This document shows positions 46,103 to 55,476 of a DNA stretch of 64,000 nucleotides, one piece after another (positions within the stretch are counted from its first letter, which is position 1; each line of letters begins with the position of its first letter). Origin of the DNA: Mesorhizobium sp. (lineage in GTDB: Bacteria > Pseudomonadota > Alphaproteobacteria > Rhizobiales > Rhizobiaceae); assembly GCF_005063415.1 (NCBI RefSeq), contig NZ_SUEG01000003.1, forward strand, positions 53,697 to 117,696, read 5' to 3'. The position numbers and the translations under genes are program-made. The notes beneath the pieces are model-generated. The model saw nothing but the letters and a program-made list of their open reading frames with translations. It ran no database searches and was not told the DNA's origin.

Positions 46103-47305
46103 CTATGCGGACCATAGGGCCGGCTTTGAAAGCGGAGCGGCGTTGCCGGCAGATGTTTCGAAATCAAAGAGCTTCTGCGTTACGAGAGCAGCCGCTCCCC
46201 TTGCCCAGGAATTGTCCTCCCAGTCCAGCAGCATTGGTGGTGCCGCGCGAAAGGTATTTTTCCCAAGGGTCAGCCGCATTGGGCCAAACAGAGCATCGCC
46301 AAACGACACGGCTTCACCGCCGACGACAATGACCTCCGGGTCGGTGATGTTGACAAGATTGGCGAGATGCCGGCCGATGCCATGTCCGGCCTCTTCGAGA
46401 ATGGCGTCGGCTCGCGGTTCGCGGTCTGCCAAGGCTGCCATAAGGCTGACTTTGCTATCCGCTTCGTCGTGCCCGGTGCCTTCGCGCCAGGTGCGCAGGA
46501 TCGCCGGCTCGGCATAATAGGCCATCAAGCAGCCGCGTTTTCCGCACTCGCAAAGGCGGCCGTTCTCCTCATAAGAGCTGTGGCCGAACTTGCCGGCGGC
46601 ACCGTTCGCGCCGCGATAGAGTTTGCCATCGAAGACGAGCGCGCAGCCGATTCCGACGCCGATCGCCAGCACAGCCATATTGCGGTGCTGGCGTCCAAGG
46701 CCGAAGAGTTGCTGGGCAATGGCATAGGCATTGGTGTCGTCCTCAAGCCACACGGGGACGTCTACCAGTTCGGCCAGCATCGGGCCAAGGGGAACGTTGT
46801 CCCAGTTATAGCGATTGCTGCGGATACACACGGCCTTCTGGTTGTCTATCACGCCAGGCATTGAAACGCCGATCCCAGCAAGCTTGGCGCCTGGCCGATC
46901 GACAATCGAAATCAGCTCCGGCACCGCCTTGGCCAAGGTCGCTATGATATGGTCGGGATCGCTGTCCGAGAGCTTGACGTGCATGGAGCCCAGCGGATTA
47001 GTCGCAAGATCGGTGACCACGCATTCGACCGACCCGACCATCAGCTTGAAGCCTATGGCGAGGCCGTTGGCATAGTTGATATCCACCGGGATAGGGCGGC
47101 GCCCGGCCGAGCCTACGACTGTCTTGCCTTCGATCAGCAGGCCTTCCTCGATGAGGTCCGCCACGACGAAGGTGACGGCCGCCGGACTGAGCCCGGTAAC
47201 GGACGCTATGTCGGCCCGGCTGCGCGCCCCCTCTTGCCGCAAGAGATTGAGGATCAGTCTGCGGTTCATCGCCCGGGTCGTGCTCGGGTCACCTTTGAGC
47301 TTCAC
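46103..47305 (-). CDS. ROK-family repressor of the beta-galactoside operon
   Basis: NagC/XylR-type repressor of 400 residues. A winged helix (residues about 15-65, RADIASVTGLSPAAVTFVVADLIEEG) precedes a ROK sugar-binding domain with the zinc motif CECGKRGC near residue 246. The kinase-type phosphate-binding motif DxGGT is replaced by FKLMVGS, so it is a regulator and not a glucokinase. The start is GTG at 47305. A palindrome lies 13 bp upstream. The adjacent SBP-permease-ATPase-GH42 genes are its natural targets, as LacR-like regulators sit next to lacE in S. meliloti. Confidence 0.88.
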   Translation of the reverse strand: MKLKGDPSTTRAMNRRLILNLLRQEGARSRADIASVTGLSPAAVTFVVADLIEEGLLIEGKTVVGSAGRRPIPVDINYANGLAIGFKLMVGSVECVVTDLATNPLGSMHVKLSDSDPDHIIATLAKAVPELISIVDRPGAKLAGIGVSMPGVIDNQKAVCIRSNRYNWDNVPLGPMLAELVDVPVWLEDDTNAYAIAQQLFGLGRQHRNMAVLAIGVGIGCALVFDGKLYRGANGAAGKFGHSSYEENGRLCECGKRGCLMAYYAEPAILRTWREGTGHDEADSKVSLMAALADREPRADAILEEAGHGIGRHLANLVNITDPEVIVVGGEAVSFGDALFGPMRLTLGKNTFRAAPPMLLDWEDNSWARGAAALVTQKLFDFETSAGNAAPLSKPALWSA

Positions 47306-47317
47306 GGATCCGCTTTC

Positions 47318-47334
47318 TTAATTTTGTAAATTAA
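47318..47334. promoter_or_regulatory. Palindromic operator, candidate ROK repressor site
   Basis: TTAATTTTGTAAATTAA is a perfect 7-bp inverted repeat around a TGT centre, in an AT-rich island within otherwise GC-rich DNA. It is 13 bp upstream of the ROK repressor start and 238 bp upstream of the first gene of the lac-type operon. ROK repressors such as NagC and XylR bind AT-rich palindromes with similar arms. Confidence 0.55.
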
Positions 47335-47571
47335 TTATTGCCTCTCGAGAACACATATGCATAAGTTTGCCCGACTGTTCAACACCCGAACCGGGGGTCA
47401 GCGAAATTAATCCGGTTCATACCCCGCCAAGGTCATCGCGCTCTGACGGAGCGGGCAAGCATGTTGTCTTGCCCCGGAGATGCGTCGTCGGGTTCGCAAA
47501 GCGCCGTTGAGGAGAACGACCGCGGCTGCCGGGATGCCGGGCAGATAATTGACAACACGGGAGGAGTAGCA

Positions 47572-48843
47572 ATGACGTTCAAGTGGATTGAAAAGCCGTC
47601 GACGCGGCGCAATTTCCTGAAGGGAGCTGGGGGCATTTCCGCTGGAGCCCTCGCGGGCTTCCCGATGCCGGCACTCAGCCAGTCGAGCGAAGTCACCATC
47701 ATTTCAGACGAAAACAATGCCGATGCCCTGCGGATTTTGCGGCGCATCGCGGCCGACTTCGAGAAGCAGTCCGGCACCAAGGTTGTGATCAACAATATGG
47801 ATCACGAGGCCCACAAGACCGCGATCCGCAACTACCTTGTCGCCGGCGCGCCGGATGTCTGCTTCTGGTTCTCCGGAAACCGCATGCGCGCCTTCGTCAC
47901 CCGCGGCCTGTTCGACGACATTTCGGATCTGTTCGAGAAGGAAAAGTACAAGGACGTGCTGGGTGCCACGACCGGTGCCGTCACTGTCGACGGCAAGCAG
48001 TATGGCCTGCCGACCGGCGGCACGATGTGGGGCATGTTCTATCGCAAGGACGTCTTTGCCGAGCACGGATTGACGGTACCGGCGACCTGGGACGAATTCC
48101 TGGCTTACGGCCAGAAATCCAAGGCTGCTGGCCTTATCCCGGTCAGCATGGGCACCAAGGAACTCTGGCCGGCGGCCGGATGGTTCGACCAGATGAACCT
48201 GCGGATCAATGGTCTCGACAAGCACTTTGCCTTGATGAACGGCAAGATGGCCTATACCGACCCGGTGCTGAAGCCTGTTTTCGACCACTGGGAGGAGCTG
48301 ATCAAGCAGGGTTTCTTCACGCCGGATCAGACGTCGTTCGGCTGGCAGGAGGCCGGCGCCTTCCTCGCCCAGAAGAAGGCCGGCATGATGAACCTCGGCG
48401 CCTTCGTGAAAGCTACTTTCCCTGAGCAGGATCTCGAGCAGCTGACATTCGCCCCTTTCCCGAAGATTGACGGCGCCCTCGACCGCTACGAAGAATTCTC
48501 GGTCAATTCGGTCCACATCCCGGCCAACGCCAAGAACAAGGCGGGTGCCCGCGAGTTCCTCGCCTTCTTCTACCAGCCGGAAAATTTCGGCCCCTATCTG
48601 GAACCTGGCGGCAATGTTCCGCCGCGCAACGACCTTCCGGCCAGCAAGGACCCGCTGGTCAACGCGGCTGTGGAAAGCCTGAAGACGGTGGCCGGCACGT
48701 CGCAATATTACGACCGCGATACCGATCCCGACATGGCCCAGGCCGGCCTGGTCGGCTTCCAGGAATTCATGGCCAAGCCGGAGCGCCGGGATGCCATCCT
48801 TCAGCGTCTCGAGGGAACTCGTCGCCGGATCTTCAAGATCTAG
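47572..48843 (+). CDS. Sugar-binding protein of lac-type ABC transporter, Tat-exported
   Basis: Solute-binding family 1 protein of 423 residues, LacE-like by position. The N-terminus has a twin-arginine signal: TRRNFLKG at residues 11-18, followed by a moderate hydrophobic region and a likely cut after PALSQ (about 36). Most sugar-binding proteins use the Sec pathway, so this suggests folding before export. ATG at 47572 follows GGAGGAG; the open frame upstream to 47461 has no signal. It heads the operon with permeases, ATPase and GH42 enzyme behind. Substrate inferred as lactose or another beta-galactoside. Confidence 0.87.
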   Translation: MTFKWIEKPSTRRNFLKGAGGISAGALAGFPMPALSQSSEVTIISDENNADALRILRRIAADFEKQSGTKVVINNMDHEAHKTAIRNYLVAGAPDVCFWFSGNRMRAFVTRGLFDDISDLFEKEKYKDVLGATTGAVTVDGKQYGLPTGGTMWGMFYRKDVFAEHGLTVPATWDEFLAYGQKSKAAGLIPVSMGTKELWPAAGWFDQMNLRINGLDKHFALMNGKMAYTDPVLKPVFDHWEELIKQGFFTPDQTSFGWQEAGAFLAQKKAGMMNLGAFVKATFPEQDLEQLTFAPFPKIDGALDRYEEFSVNSVHIPANAKNKAGAREFLAFFYQPENFGPYLEPGGNVPPRNDLPASKDPLVNAAVESLKTVAGTSQYYDRDTDPDMAQAGLVGFQEFMAKPERRDAILQRLEGTRRRIFKI

Positions 48844-48908
48844 CGCCTCCCAGCGGAGGGGAGCGGAGTTCTGCTCCCCAATGCTTTCCGTGAATGAGGT
48901 CTCCCAAA

Positions 48909-49793
48909 ATGACGAAGCTTTGGCGCCGCCATCGCTGGTGGCTGACGCCGACACTTCTGATTCTGCCCGCCGCTGTGCTGTTTTCCGTCGTCATTCTGGC
49001 ATCTGCGGTCGAGAGCCTATGGATTAGCCTGCACGAATGGGACGGCTTCAGCCCGATGGTCTGGATCGGCCTCGGCAACTACCGCGAACTGTTCGCCGAC
49101 CCGCAGTTCTATGTTTCGCTGAAGAACAATCTGATCTGGTTGGTGATGTTCATGCTGGCGCCGCCGCTCGGCCTCGCCATCGCGCTGCTCGTCAACCAGA
49201 AAATCCGAGGTATGCGCCTCCTCAAATCGCTGTTCTTCATTCCGCTGGTGCTGGCTTCGGTTGCCGTCGGCGTGGTCTTCACCTGGGTCTATACCCCGGA
49301 ATTCGGGCTTCTCGCCTTGATCTTTCGCACCTTCGGCGCGACGGCCCCGGCAGTGCTGTCGGATGAAAACTTCGTCACCTTCGCCGTCGTGATCGCAGCG
49401 TTGTGGCCGCAGATCGCTTTCTGCATGGTGCTCTATCTCGCCGGCCTCAACAATCTCAGCGAGGACCTGATCGGCGCCGGGCGGGTCGACGGCGCCAGGG
49501 GCTGGAACATGCTGCGCCACATCGTGTTGCCGCAGCTGACGCAGGTCACCTTTATCGCCATCGCCGTCACCGTCGTCGGCGCGCTGCGTTCCTTCGACAT
49601 GGTCTCGGTGATGACCAGCGGCGGCCCCTTCGGTTCGTCCGAGGTGCTTGCCTATCAGATGTTCGAGCAGTCCATCTTTTCCTACCGCTTCGGCTATGGC
49701 GCGGCCATTGCTTCGGTGCTGTTCGTGATCATGGCGGTCTTCATCGCCTGGTACCTGACGCGGATGATCCGCGCCGATGAAAGGGGCGGCTGA
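48909..49793 (+). CDS. Sugar ABC permease, MalF/LacF type
   Basis: Inner-membrane permease of 294 residues. Six hydrophobic segments, first at about 12-32, with an EAA loop in EDLIGAGRVDGARGWNMLRHIVLP near residue 192. ATG 48909 was chosen, with GAGGT about 9 nt upstream; ATG at 48894 is an equal possibility. Its TGA overlaps the next permease start (TGATG), so the pair is coupled. Works with the 47572 receptor. Confidence 0.9.
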   Translation: MTKLWRRHRWWLTPTLLILPAAVLFSVVILASAVESLWISLHEWDGFSPMVWIGLGNYRELFADPQFYVSLKNNLIWLVMFMLAPPLGLAIALLVNQKIRGMRLLKSLFFIPLVLASVAVGVVFTWVYTPEFGLLALIFRTFGATAPAVLSDENFVTFAVVIAALWPQIAFCMVLYLAGLNNLSEDLIGAGRVDGARGWNMLRHIVLPQLTQVTFIAIAVTVVGALRSFDMVSVMTSGGPFGSSEVLAYQMFEQSIFSYRFGYGAAIASVLFVIMAVFIAWYLTRMIRADERGG

Positions 49794-50644
49794 TGTTTCC
49801 TCGCCCGTTTCCCGAAACTGCTATTTGGCGGCGTCGCCTCTATGTCGTGCTGGTGACCGGCATCCTGATTGTCTGGCTGGCACCGCTCTTTGCCATCATT
49901 CTCACCTCGTTCCGCTCTACGCAGGATGTCATGGGCGGCAATCTGTGGGGCTGGCCGACGCAATTCGGCCTGGTCGACAACTACACGGCGGTCTTCACCC
50001 AGACGCCAATGGCCCGCTACTTCCTCAACAGCCTGACCATCACCATCCCCTCGGTGATGGGCGTTCTCATCTTGAGCACGCTCGCCGGGTTCGTGCTCGC
50101 CCGTTATCGGTTTCGCGGCAACATGCTCGTCTTCGCCCTGTTCGTCGGCGGAAACTTCCTGCCGCACCAGATCATGATGATCCCGGTGCGCGATCTCATG
50201 GTGCGGCTCAACCTCTACGACACGATGGCGGCCCTGATCATCTTCCACATCGCCTTCCAGACCGGGTTTGCGACACTGTTCATGCGCAACTTCATCGCCG
50301 CCTTGCCGGGAGAACTGTTTCAGGCCGCCAGGGCCGAGGGCGCGACGCCGTTTCAGACATTGGTACATGTCGTGGTCCCATTGGTGCGGCCGGCTCTCGC
50401 GGCGCTGGCCATCCTGCTCTTCACCTTTATCTGGAACGATTATTTCTGGGCGGTCGTGCTCACCATCAGCGATACCGTCAAACCGGTCACCGCCGGCCTC
50501 GCCAATCTGCGCGGCGAATGGGTCTCGGCCTGGAACCTGATCTCGGCTGGCACCACCGTCGTGGCTTTGCCGCCGGTTGCCATGTTCTTCCTAATGCAGA
50601 AGCACTTCATCACCGGCCTCACCATGGGAGCGGTCAAGGGATGA
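49793..50644 (+). CDS. Sugar ABC permease, MalG/LacG type
   Basis: Second permease of the lac-type importer, 283 residues. First membrane helix at about residues 14-36. EAA loop FQAARAEGATPFQTLVHVVVPL near residues 178-200. Starts at an ATG sharing bases with the previous stop. 61 bp separate it from the ATPase gene, the largest gap within this operon apart from the one after the receptor gene. Confidence 0.9.
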   Translation: MFPRPFPETAIWRRRLYVVLVTGILIVWLAPLFAIILTSFRSTQDVMGGNLWGWPTQFGLVDNYTAVFTQTPMARYFLNSLTITIPSVMGVLILSTLAGFVLARYRFRGNMLVFALFVGGNFLPHQIMMIPVRDLMVRLNLYDTMAALIIFHIAFQTGFATLFMRNFIAALPGELFQAARAEGATPFQTLVHVVVPLVRPALAALAILLFTFIWNDYFWAVVLTISDTVKPVTAGLANLRGEWVSAWNLISAGTTVVALPPVAMFFLMQKHFITGLTMGAVKG

Positions 50645-50705
50645 ACGACCATGGCTTCAAGGCGTCGCCCACCCGATCCGAAACTGATTTCGCAAGCAGG
50701 GCTCC

Positions 50706-51845
50706 ATGACCAGTCTTGAACTCCGGCAGATACAAAAGAATTATGGCAGCTACCACGCGCTGCGCGGCATCGATCTCAGCGTCGAACAGGGCGAGTTCAT
50801 TGTCACCGTCGGGCCGTCCGGCTGTGGCAAGTCAACGCTGTTGAAGATCATCGCCGGGCTTGAAACCGTCTCGACTGGTAAGATTCTCATCAACGGCCGT
50901 GATGTCACCACCACCGAGCCGGGTGAGCGCGGCATTGCGATGGTTTTTCAGTCTTATGCGCTTTACCCGCATATGACGGTCGCCGAGAACATGGGTTTCG
51001 GCCTGCGCATGGCGCATCGCCCCAAGGCCGAGATCGACGCCGCCGTGCTGCGAGCCGCCAAGATCCTTCGCATTGCCGACCAGCTCGACAAGCGGCCGAA
51101 ACAGCTTTCAGGCGGCCAGCGTCAGCGTGTGGCCATCGGCCGTGCGATAACCCGCTCGCCCGACGTGTTCCTGTTCGACGAACCATTGTCCAACCTCGAC
51201 GCAGCTCTGCGCACGCAGATGCGCGTCGAGCTTTCCGATCTGCATGCCAGGCTCGGCGCCACCATGGTCTATGTCACGCACGACCAGACCGAGGCGATGA
51301 CAATGGCAAGCCGTATCGTCGTGCTCAATCGCGGCTCGGTCGAGCAGGTGGGCGCTCCGCTCGAACTCTATCGTAATCCGGCCAATCTCTTCGTCGCCGG
51401 CTTCCTCGGCGCACCCCGGATGAATTTTTTCGAAGTGACGGTCGCCGCTGTCTCCGGCGGCGCCGCCACGCTGTCGGCCGCCGGTCTTTCTCCCTTGACT
51501 GTCGAATTGACGGAAGCTGCATCCGTACAGGTCGGGGATAGGGTGACGATGGGGATCCGGCCGGAGAGCATCAGCTTGGCCGCGGAAGAGACGGCGAGTT
51601 TTGCCGGACGGGTACGGCTGGTCGAGCGTCTCGGCCGCGAGACCATCCTCTATGCCGACGCCGGCCCGCTGCAATGCGTCAGTTCCGAAAGCGGCAGCGG
51701 CAACGTCACCGTCCAGATCGGCCATGCGAGTGCCGTCGCTGCCGATGCGACCGTCGGCTTCAAGGTTGAGCCGCGTGACGTCTATCTCTTTTCCTCTGTC
51801 GATGAGCGGACGATCAGTGCCCGCAAATCCACCATCACCGACTGA
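50706..51845 (+). CDS. Sugar ABC transporter ATPase, UgpC/LacK type
   Basis: Nucleotide-binding subunit of 379 residues. Walker A GPSGCGKST at about residues 37-45, VFQSYALYPHMTV Q-loop, LSGGQRQRV signature near 134, FLFDEPLSNLDA Walker B, and the MalK-type regulatory C-terminus after about residue 240. Closely resembles the 4350 protein in layout and length. ATG at 50706 lies just after GCAGGGCTCC. Followed by the GH42 gene, 18 bp downstream. The order here is receptor, two permeases, ATPase, hydrolase, whereas the Agrobacterium lac operon has lacZ before lacK. Confidence 0.92.
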   Translation: MTSLELRQIQKNYGSYHALRGIDLSVEQGEFIVTVGPSGCGKSTLLKIIAGLETVSTGKILINGRDVTTTEPGERGIAMVFQSYALYPHMTVAENMGFGLRMAHRPKAEIDAAVLRAAKILRIADQLDKRPKQLSGGQRQRVAIGRAITRSPDVFLFDEPLSNLDAALRTQMRVELSDLHARLGATMVYVTHDQTEAMTMASRIVVLNRGSVEQVGAPLELYRNPANLFVAGFLGAPRMNFFEVTVAAVSGGAATLSAAGLSPLTVELTEAASVQVGDRVTMGIRPESISLAAEETASFAGRVRLVERLGRETILYADAGPLQCVSSESGSGNVTVQIGHASAVAADATVGFKVEPRDVYLFSSVDERTISARKSTITD

Positions 51846-51863
51846 TCTGCAGGAGTATCCTTC

Positions 51864-54005
51864 GTGAACAAGACTTCAAAAGGCCGCACCCTGTCGGTCT
51901 GGCGCACGATCCAGACCGATCGCTTTCTGGTCGGCGCGCCGCACTACCCCGAACATGTGGACGAGAGTTACTGGGACAACGACGCCCGGCGCATGGCCGA
52001 GGCCGGCTTCAACGTCGCCCGCCTCGGCGAATTCGCCTGGCACATTTTCGAACCGCGTGAAGGCATCTTCGATTTCAGCCTGTTCGACCGGGCAATCGAG
52101 GGGCTGGCGCGTCACGGCGTCAGCACGATCTTGTGCACGCCGACCGCCACTCCGCCGCGCTGGCTGACGGCAAAACATCCGGAAATCCTGCGGCGTGATG
52201 GAAATGGCCGGTCGATGAGCCACGGCTCACGCCAGTATGCCGACACCAGCAGCCCGGTGTTTCGCGACTATAGCCGCAAGATCACCAAGGCGATGGCCGA
52301 CCACTACCGCGACAACGCAAATGTCATAGGCTGGCAGACCGACAACGAACTCAACACCAGCATGCCGGAATCCTATTCGCCGTCGGCATTGAAGGAATTC
52401 CAGGCTTATCTCCAGGAAGCCTACCAGACGATAGATAGGCTGAATTTCGCCTGGGGTGGCGACTTCTGGGCGACGGCTTACGGCGATTTCAGCGAAATTG
52501 TCTTCCCGCTGGAATTCTCACCGTCCTTTCCCGGTCCCGGTCACCTCCAGGACTACCACCGTTTTCTCGCCTTTTCGACAGCACGGTTCCAGCGCGACCA
52601 GGTCGAGATCCTGAGAGAAGCGAATGCCGGTTGGTTCATCTTCCACAATCTTGGCGGATTGCGCGACATCGACTTTCGCGGCCAGTTCTCCACCGATCTC
52701 GACTTCGTCGGCTACGACATCTATCCGTTCCTCTATGACGAGTTCTTTCGCCTAGGCAACCACGCCAAGATCCAGGCGCTGCATCTCGACATCTGCAGGG
52801 GATTTTCCGGCAACTACATAGTGCCGGAACAACAGTCGGGCTTTGGCGCCCAGCCGGGCTTCTGCACGCTGACGCCGGAGCCGGGCGAAATGCGGCGCAT
52901 GGCGATGTCGTCGGTTGCGCGTGGCGCCGATGGCATCATGTTCTTCCGCTGGCGTCCCGCGCATTTCGGCGCCGAGATATACTGGATGGGCATCATCGAT
53001 CACGATGATGTCGCTCGCCGCCGCTATGACGAAGCGAGGCAGTTCGCCACCGAGATGACGGCGCTTAAAGACAAGATCCTAGGCACCTATGTGCGGATGG
53101 ATGTCGGCATCGCCGGCTCGGACTTCGACAATCAGGAAGCCCACAAGACCTTCCCCATCGGCCTGCCAAGTCCGCAGGATGATGCAACCTTGCTGCACCA
53201 GTATTGCTATGACAGCGGCATCGCCTGCGGCTTCATCCACCCGGAAGATGATCTGTCGAAGCTCAAGGTGTTCTACGTGCCGCATTGGGTGATCTGGAAG
53301 GACAGCTGGACCGAGCGGCTGCAAGTCTTTGCCGAAAATGGCGGTACCGTCATCATCGGCGCGCGCACGGGAACCCGCGACGAAAACAACCACGTCATCC
53401 GCGAGACAGCGCCGGGCCGGTCGCTGTCGAAGCTGACCGGCGTTCGCGTCGAGGATTTCGGGCGGTTGGCGGCACCTGGGGCCAATGGCTTGTTCAATAC
53501 CATGTCGCGCTCCGGCGGGCTCGTCATTCCTCCCGACAGACCGGCCGAATCCAGCCGCCGTATCCGTCGTTTCATTGTCGGAAACCACGAGTTCGATGCC
53601 GGTTATTTCTATGAGAACCTCGCAGTCGAACCGGAAGTCGAAATTGTAGGGGTTTGGTCGAACCGCTACGCGGCGGGAACGCCTGCAATTACCTCCCGCG
53701 CCGTCGGCAAGGGCCGTGTGCTCTATGTCGGCACCTATCTAACCCCGGAGCTGACAGCTCAACTCGCTACGCGCACTTTCGTGGATGCGAATGTGGAGCC
53801 TCTAGTTCCGGATCTGCCGGACGGCGTCGAGGTCACGATGCGCGAGAATGACGAACGCCAGCTGCTGTTCGTGCAAAACATCAAAGACACGCCCGTTACG
53901 GTAACCGGCGTTCCCTCCGGCAGCAACCTGCTCGATAGCGAAGTGCCTGTCTCCGGAGTGTTGACGCTGGACGGCTATGGCTGCGCTGTCATCGAATTGA
54001 TCTGA
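51864..54005 (+). CDS. Beta-galactosidase, GH42
   Basis: Retaining beta-galactosidase of 713 residues, no signal peptide, cytoplasmic. TIM barrel residues about 20-400; acid/base Glu162 in QTDNELNTS and nucleophile Glu322 in VPEQQSGFG; trimerisation domain about 410-620; small C-terminal beta domain. Length is at the upper normal range for GH42. The GTG start at 51864 follows AGGAGTATCC. It would hydrolyse lactose or beta-1,4/1,3-galacto-oligosaccharides of plant galactan taken up by the preceding transporter. Last gene of the operon. Confidence 0.93.
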   Translation: MNKTSKGRTLSVWRTIQTDRFLVGAPHYPEHVDESYWDNDARRMAEAGFNVARLGEFAWHIFEPREGIFDFSLFDRAIEGLARHGVSTILCTPTATPPRWLTAKHPEILRRDGNGRSMSHGSRQYADTSSPVFRDYSRKITKAMADHYRDNANVIGWQTDNELNTSMPESYSPSALKEFQAYLQEAYQTIDRLNFAWGGDFWATAYGDFSEIVFPLEFSPSFPGPGHLQDYHRFLAFSTARFQRDQVEILREANAGWFIFHNLGGLRDIDFRGQFSTDLDFVGYDIYPFLYDEFFRLGNHAKIQALHLDICRGFSGNYIVPEQQSGFGAQPGFCTLTPEPGEMRRMAMSSVARGADGIMFFRWRPAHFGAEIYWMGIIDHDDVARRRYDEARQFATEMTALKDKILGTYVRMDVGIAGSDFDNQEAHKTFPIGLPSPQDDATLLHQYCYDSGIACGFIHPEDDLSKLKVFYVPHWVIWKDSWTERLQVFAENGGTVIIGARTGTRDENNHVIRETAPGRSLSKLTGVRVEDFGRLAAPGANGLFNTMSRSGGLVIPPDRPAESSRRIRRFIVGNHEFDAGYFYENLAVEPEVEIVGVWSNRYAAGTPAITSRAVGKGRVLYVGTYLTPELTAQLATRTFVDANVEPLVPDLPDGVEVTMRENDERQLLFVQNIKDTPVTVTGVPSGSNLLDSEVPVSGVLTLDGYGCAVIELI

Positions 54006-54227
54006 GCATTGTCGCGGACGTCAGCCATACGAAACCTGAGTACTCTTTGATCCTGGAATTCGACCGGCACCGGCAGCACGCCGGCATCGATCCATATCGA
54101 ACCGGCGCTTTGACGTGCGCAGGAACGGCCGGCGCACTGCTGTTGCTCCCAGTCAACGACGGCAGTTACACTACCGGCGCGACCATCGGAGCCGATGGCG
54201 GCATCTCGTTTCATCCTTGTGAGCGCC

Positions 54228-55469
54228 ATGAACTTCGACATTTCCGTCCGCACCGAGGCCTTCCGCAGCCGGATCGCCGAATTTGTCGAGCGCGAGATCC
54301 TGCCGCTCGAGGCAGACAAGGCTTGTTATGATGGCCATGGCAATATCGCGCTGCCGCTGCTCGAAACGTTGCGGGGCAAGGCGAAAGCAGCCGGCCTGTG
54401 GTGCCTGCAGCTGAAACCCGAGACCGGCGGGGCCGGCCTCTCGAAGGTGGATATGGCCGTCTGCTATGAAGAGATGAACCGTTCGATCTTCGGTCCGGTC
54501 GTATTCAATTCCGCAGCCCCCGACGACGGCAACATGATGGTGCTGGAACGACTGGGGACGCCGGAGCAGAAGCAAAGATGGCTGAAGCCGATCGTCGAGG
54601 GAAAGGTGCGCTCGGCTTTTGCAATGACGGAACCGCATCCGGGGGGCGGCTCCGACCCGTCGATGATCCTGACCAGAGCCGAACGGCGCGGTGACAGGTA
54701 TGTCGTCAAAGGCCGCAAATGGTTCATCACCGGCGCGCAAGAGGCGAGCCACTTCATTCTCATAGCGCGCACTTCGGACGATCCGCGTCACGGCCTTTCG
54801 GCCTTGCTGTTCCACAAGGACCAGCCGGGCTGGCGGATCCTGCGGCGCATCGAGATCATGGGACCGGAAGAACATGGCGGCCATTGCGAGCTGGAATTCG
54901 ACGGGCTTGAAGTCCCGGTCGAGGATGTGCTTGCCGGCGAAGGCAGCGGCCTCATGGTTACCCAGGTCCGGCTCGGTCCGGCGCGGCTCACCCATTGCAT
55001 GCGCTGGCTTGGCCTTGCCAAGCGCTGCATTGAAATCGCACGCGCCTATGCCGCCGAGCGTAGCGGTTTCGGGCAGGTTTTGGCCGACCGCGAGAGTATC
55101 CAGCTGATGCTCGGCGACCTTGCCATGCGCATCGAGATCGGGCGGCTGCTGGTGATGAAGGCGGCCTGGGAGCTCGATCGCGGTGGCTTTGCCCGCAAGG
55201 AGGTTTCCATGGCCAAGATCCAGGTCGCCAATGTGCTGCATGACGCCGCCGACGTGGCGATCCAGATCAACGGCGCCCGCGGCTATTCGAAAGACACTGT
55301 GCTCGAATGGATCTACCGCTATGCCCGCCAGGCTCGCCTGGTCGACGGCGCCGACGAGGTTCACAAGATGGTGCTCAATCGCTTCCTCAACGAGGAAGGT
55401 ACAGGCTTCTGGCACTGGCATGTCGAAACCGGCATGCAAGACGAAACACGTCGCGGCGGGAACCGCTGA
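54228..55469 (+). CDS. Acyl-CoA dehydrogenase, ACAD10/11-like (LvaC-type)
   Basis: FAD-dependent acyl-CoA dehydrogenase fold, 413 residues. N-terminal helices, middle beta domain with FAMTEPHPGGGSDPSMI near residue 128, and C-terminal helical domain ending in LVDGADEVHKMVLNRFL, where Glu377 is the likely base. The gene ends 7 bp before a kinase-like gene of the aminoglycoside-phosphotransferase fold. The same two modules are fused in mammalian ACAD10/11 and encoded as LvaC and LvaA in Pseudomonas, where a 4-hydroxyacyl-CoA is phosphorylated and dephosphorylative elimination follows. ATG at 54228 preferred. Confidence 0.88.
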   Translation: MNFDISVRTEAFRSRIAEFVEREILPLEADKACYDGHGNIALPLLETLRGKAKAAGLWCLQLKPETGGAGLSKVDMAVCYEEMNRSIFGPVVFNSAAPDDGNMMVLERLGTPEQKQRWLKPIVEGKVRSAFAMTEPHPGGGSDPSMILTRAERRGDRYVVKGRKWFITGAQEASHFILIARTSDDPRHGLSALLFHKDQPGWRILRRIEIMGPEEHGGHCELEFDGLEVPVEDVLAGEGSGLMVTQVRLGPARLTHCMRWLGLAKRCIEIARAYAAERSGFGQVLADRESIQLMLGDLAMRIEIGRLLVMKAAWELDRGGFARKEVSMAKIQVANVLHDAADVAIQINGARGYSKDTVLEWIYRYARQARLVDGADEVHKMVLNRFLNEEGTGFWHWHVETGMQDETRRGGNR

Positions 55470-55476
55470 GCCGGCA

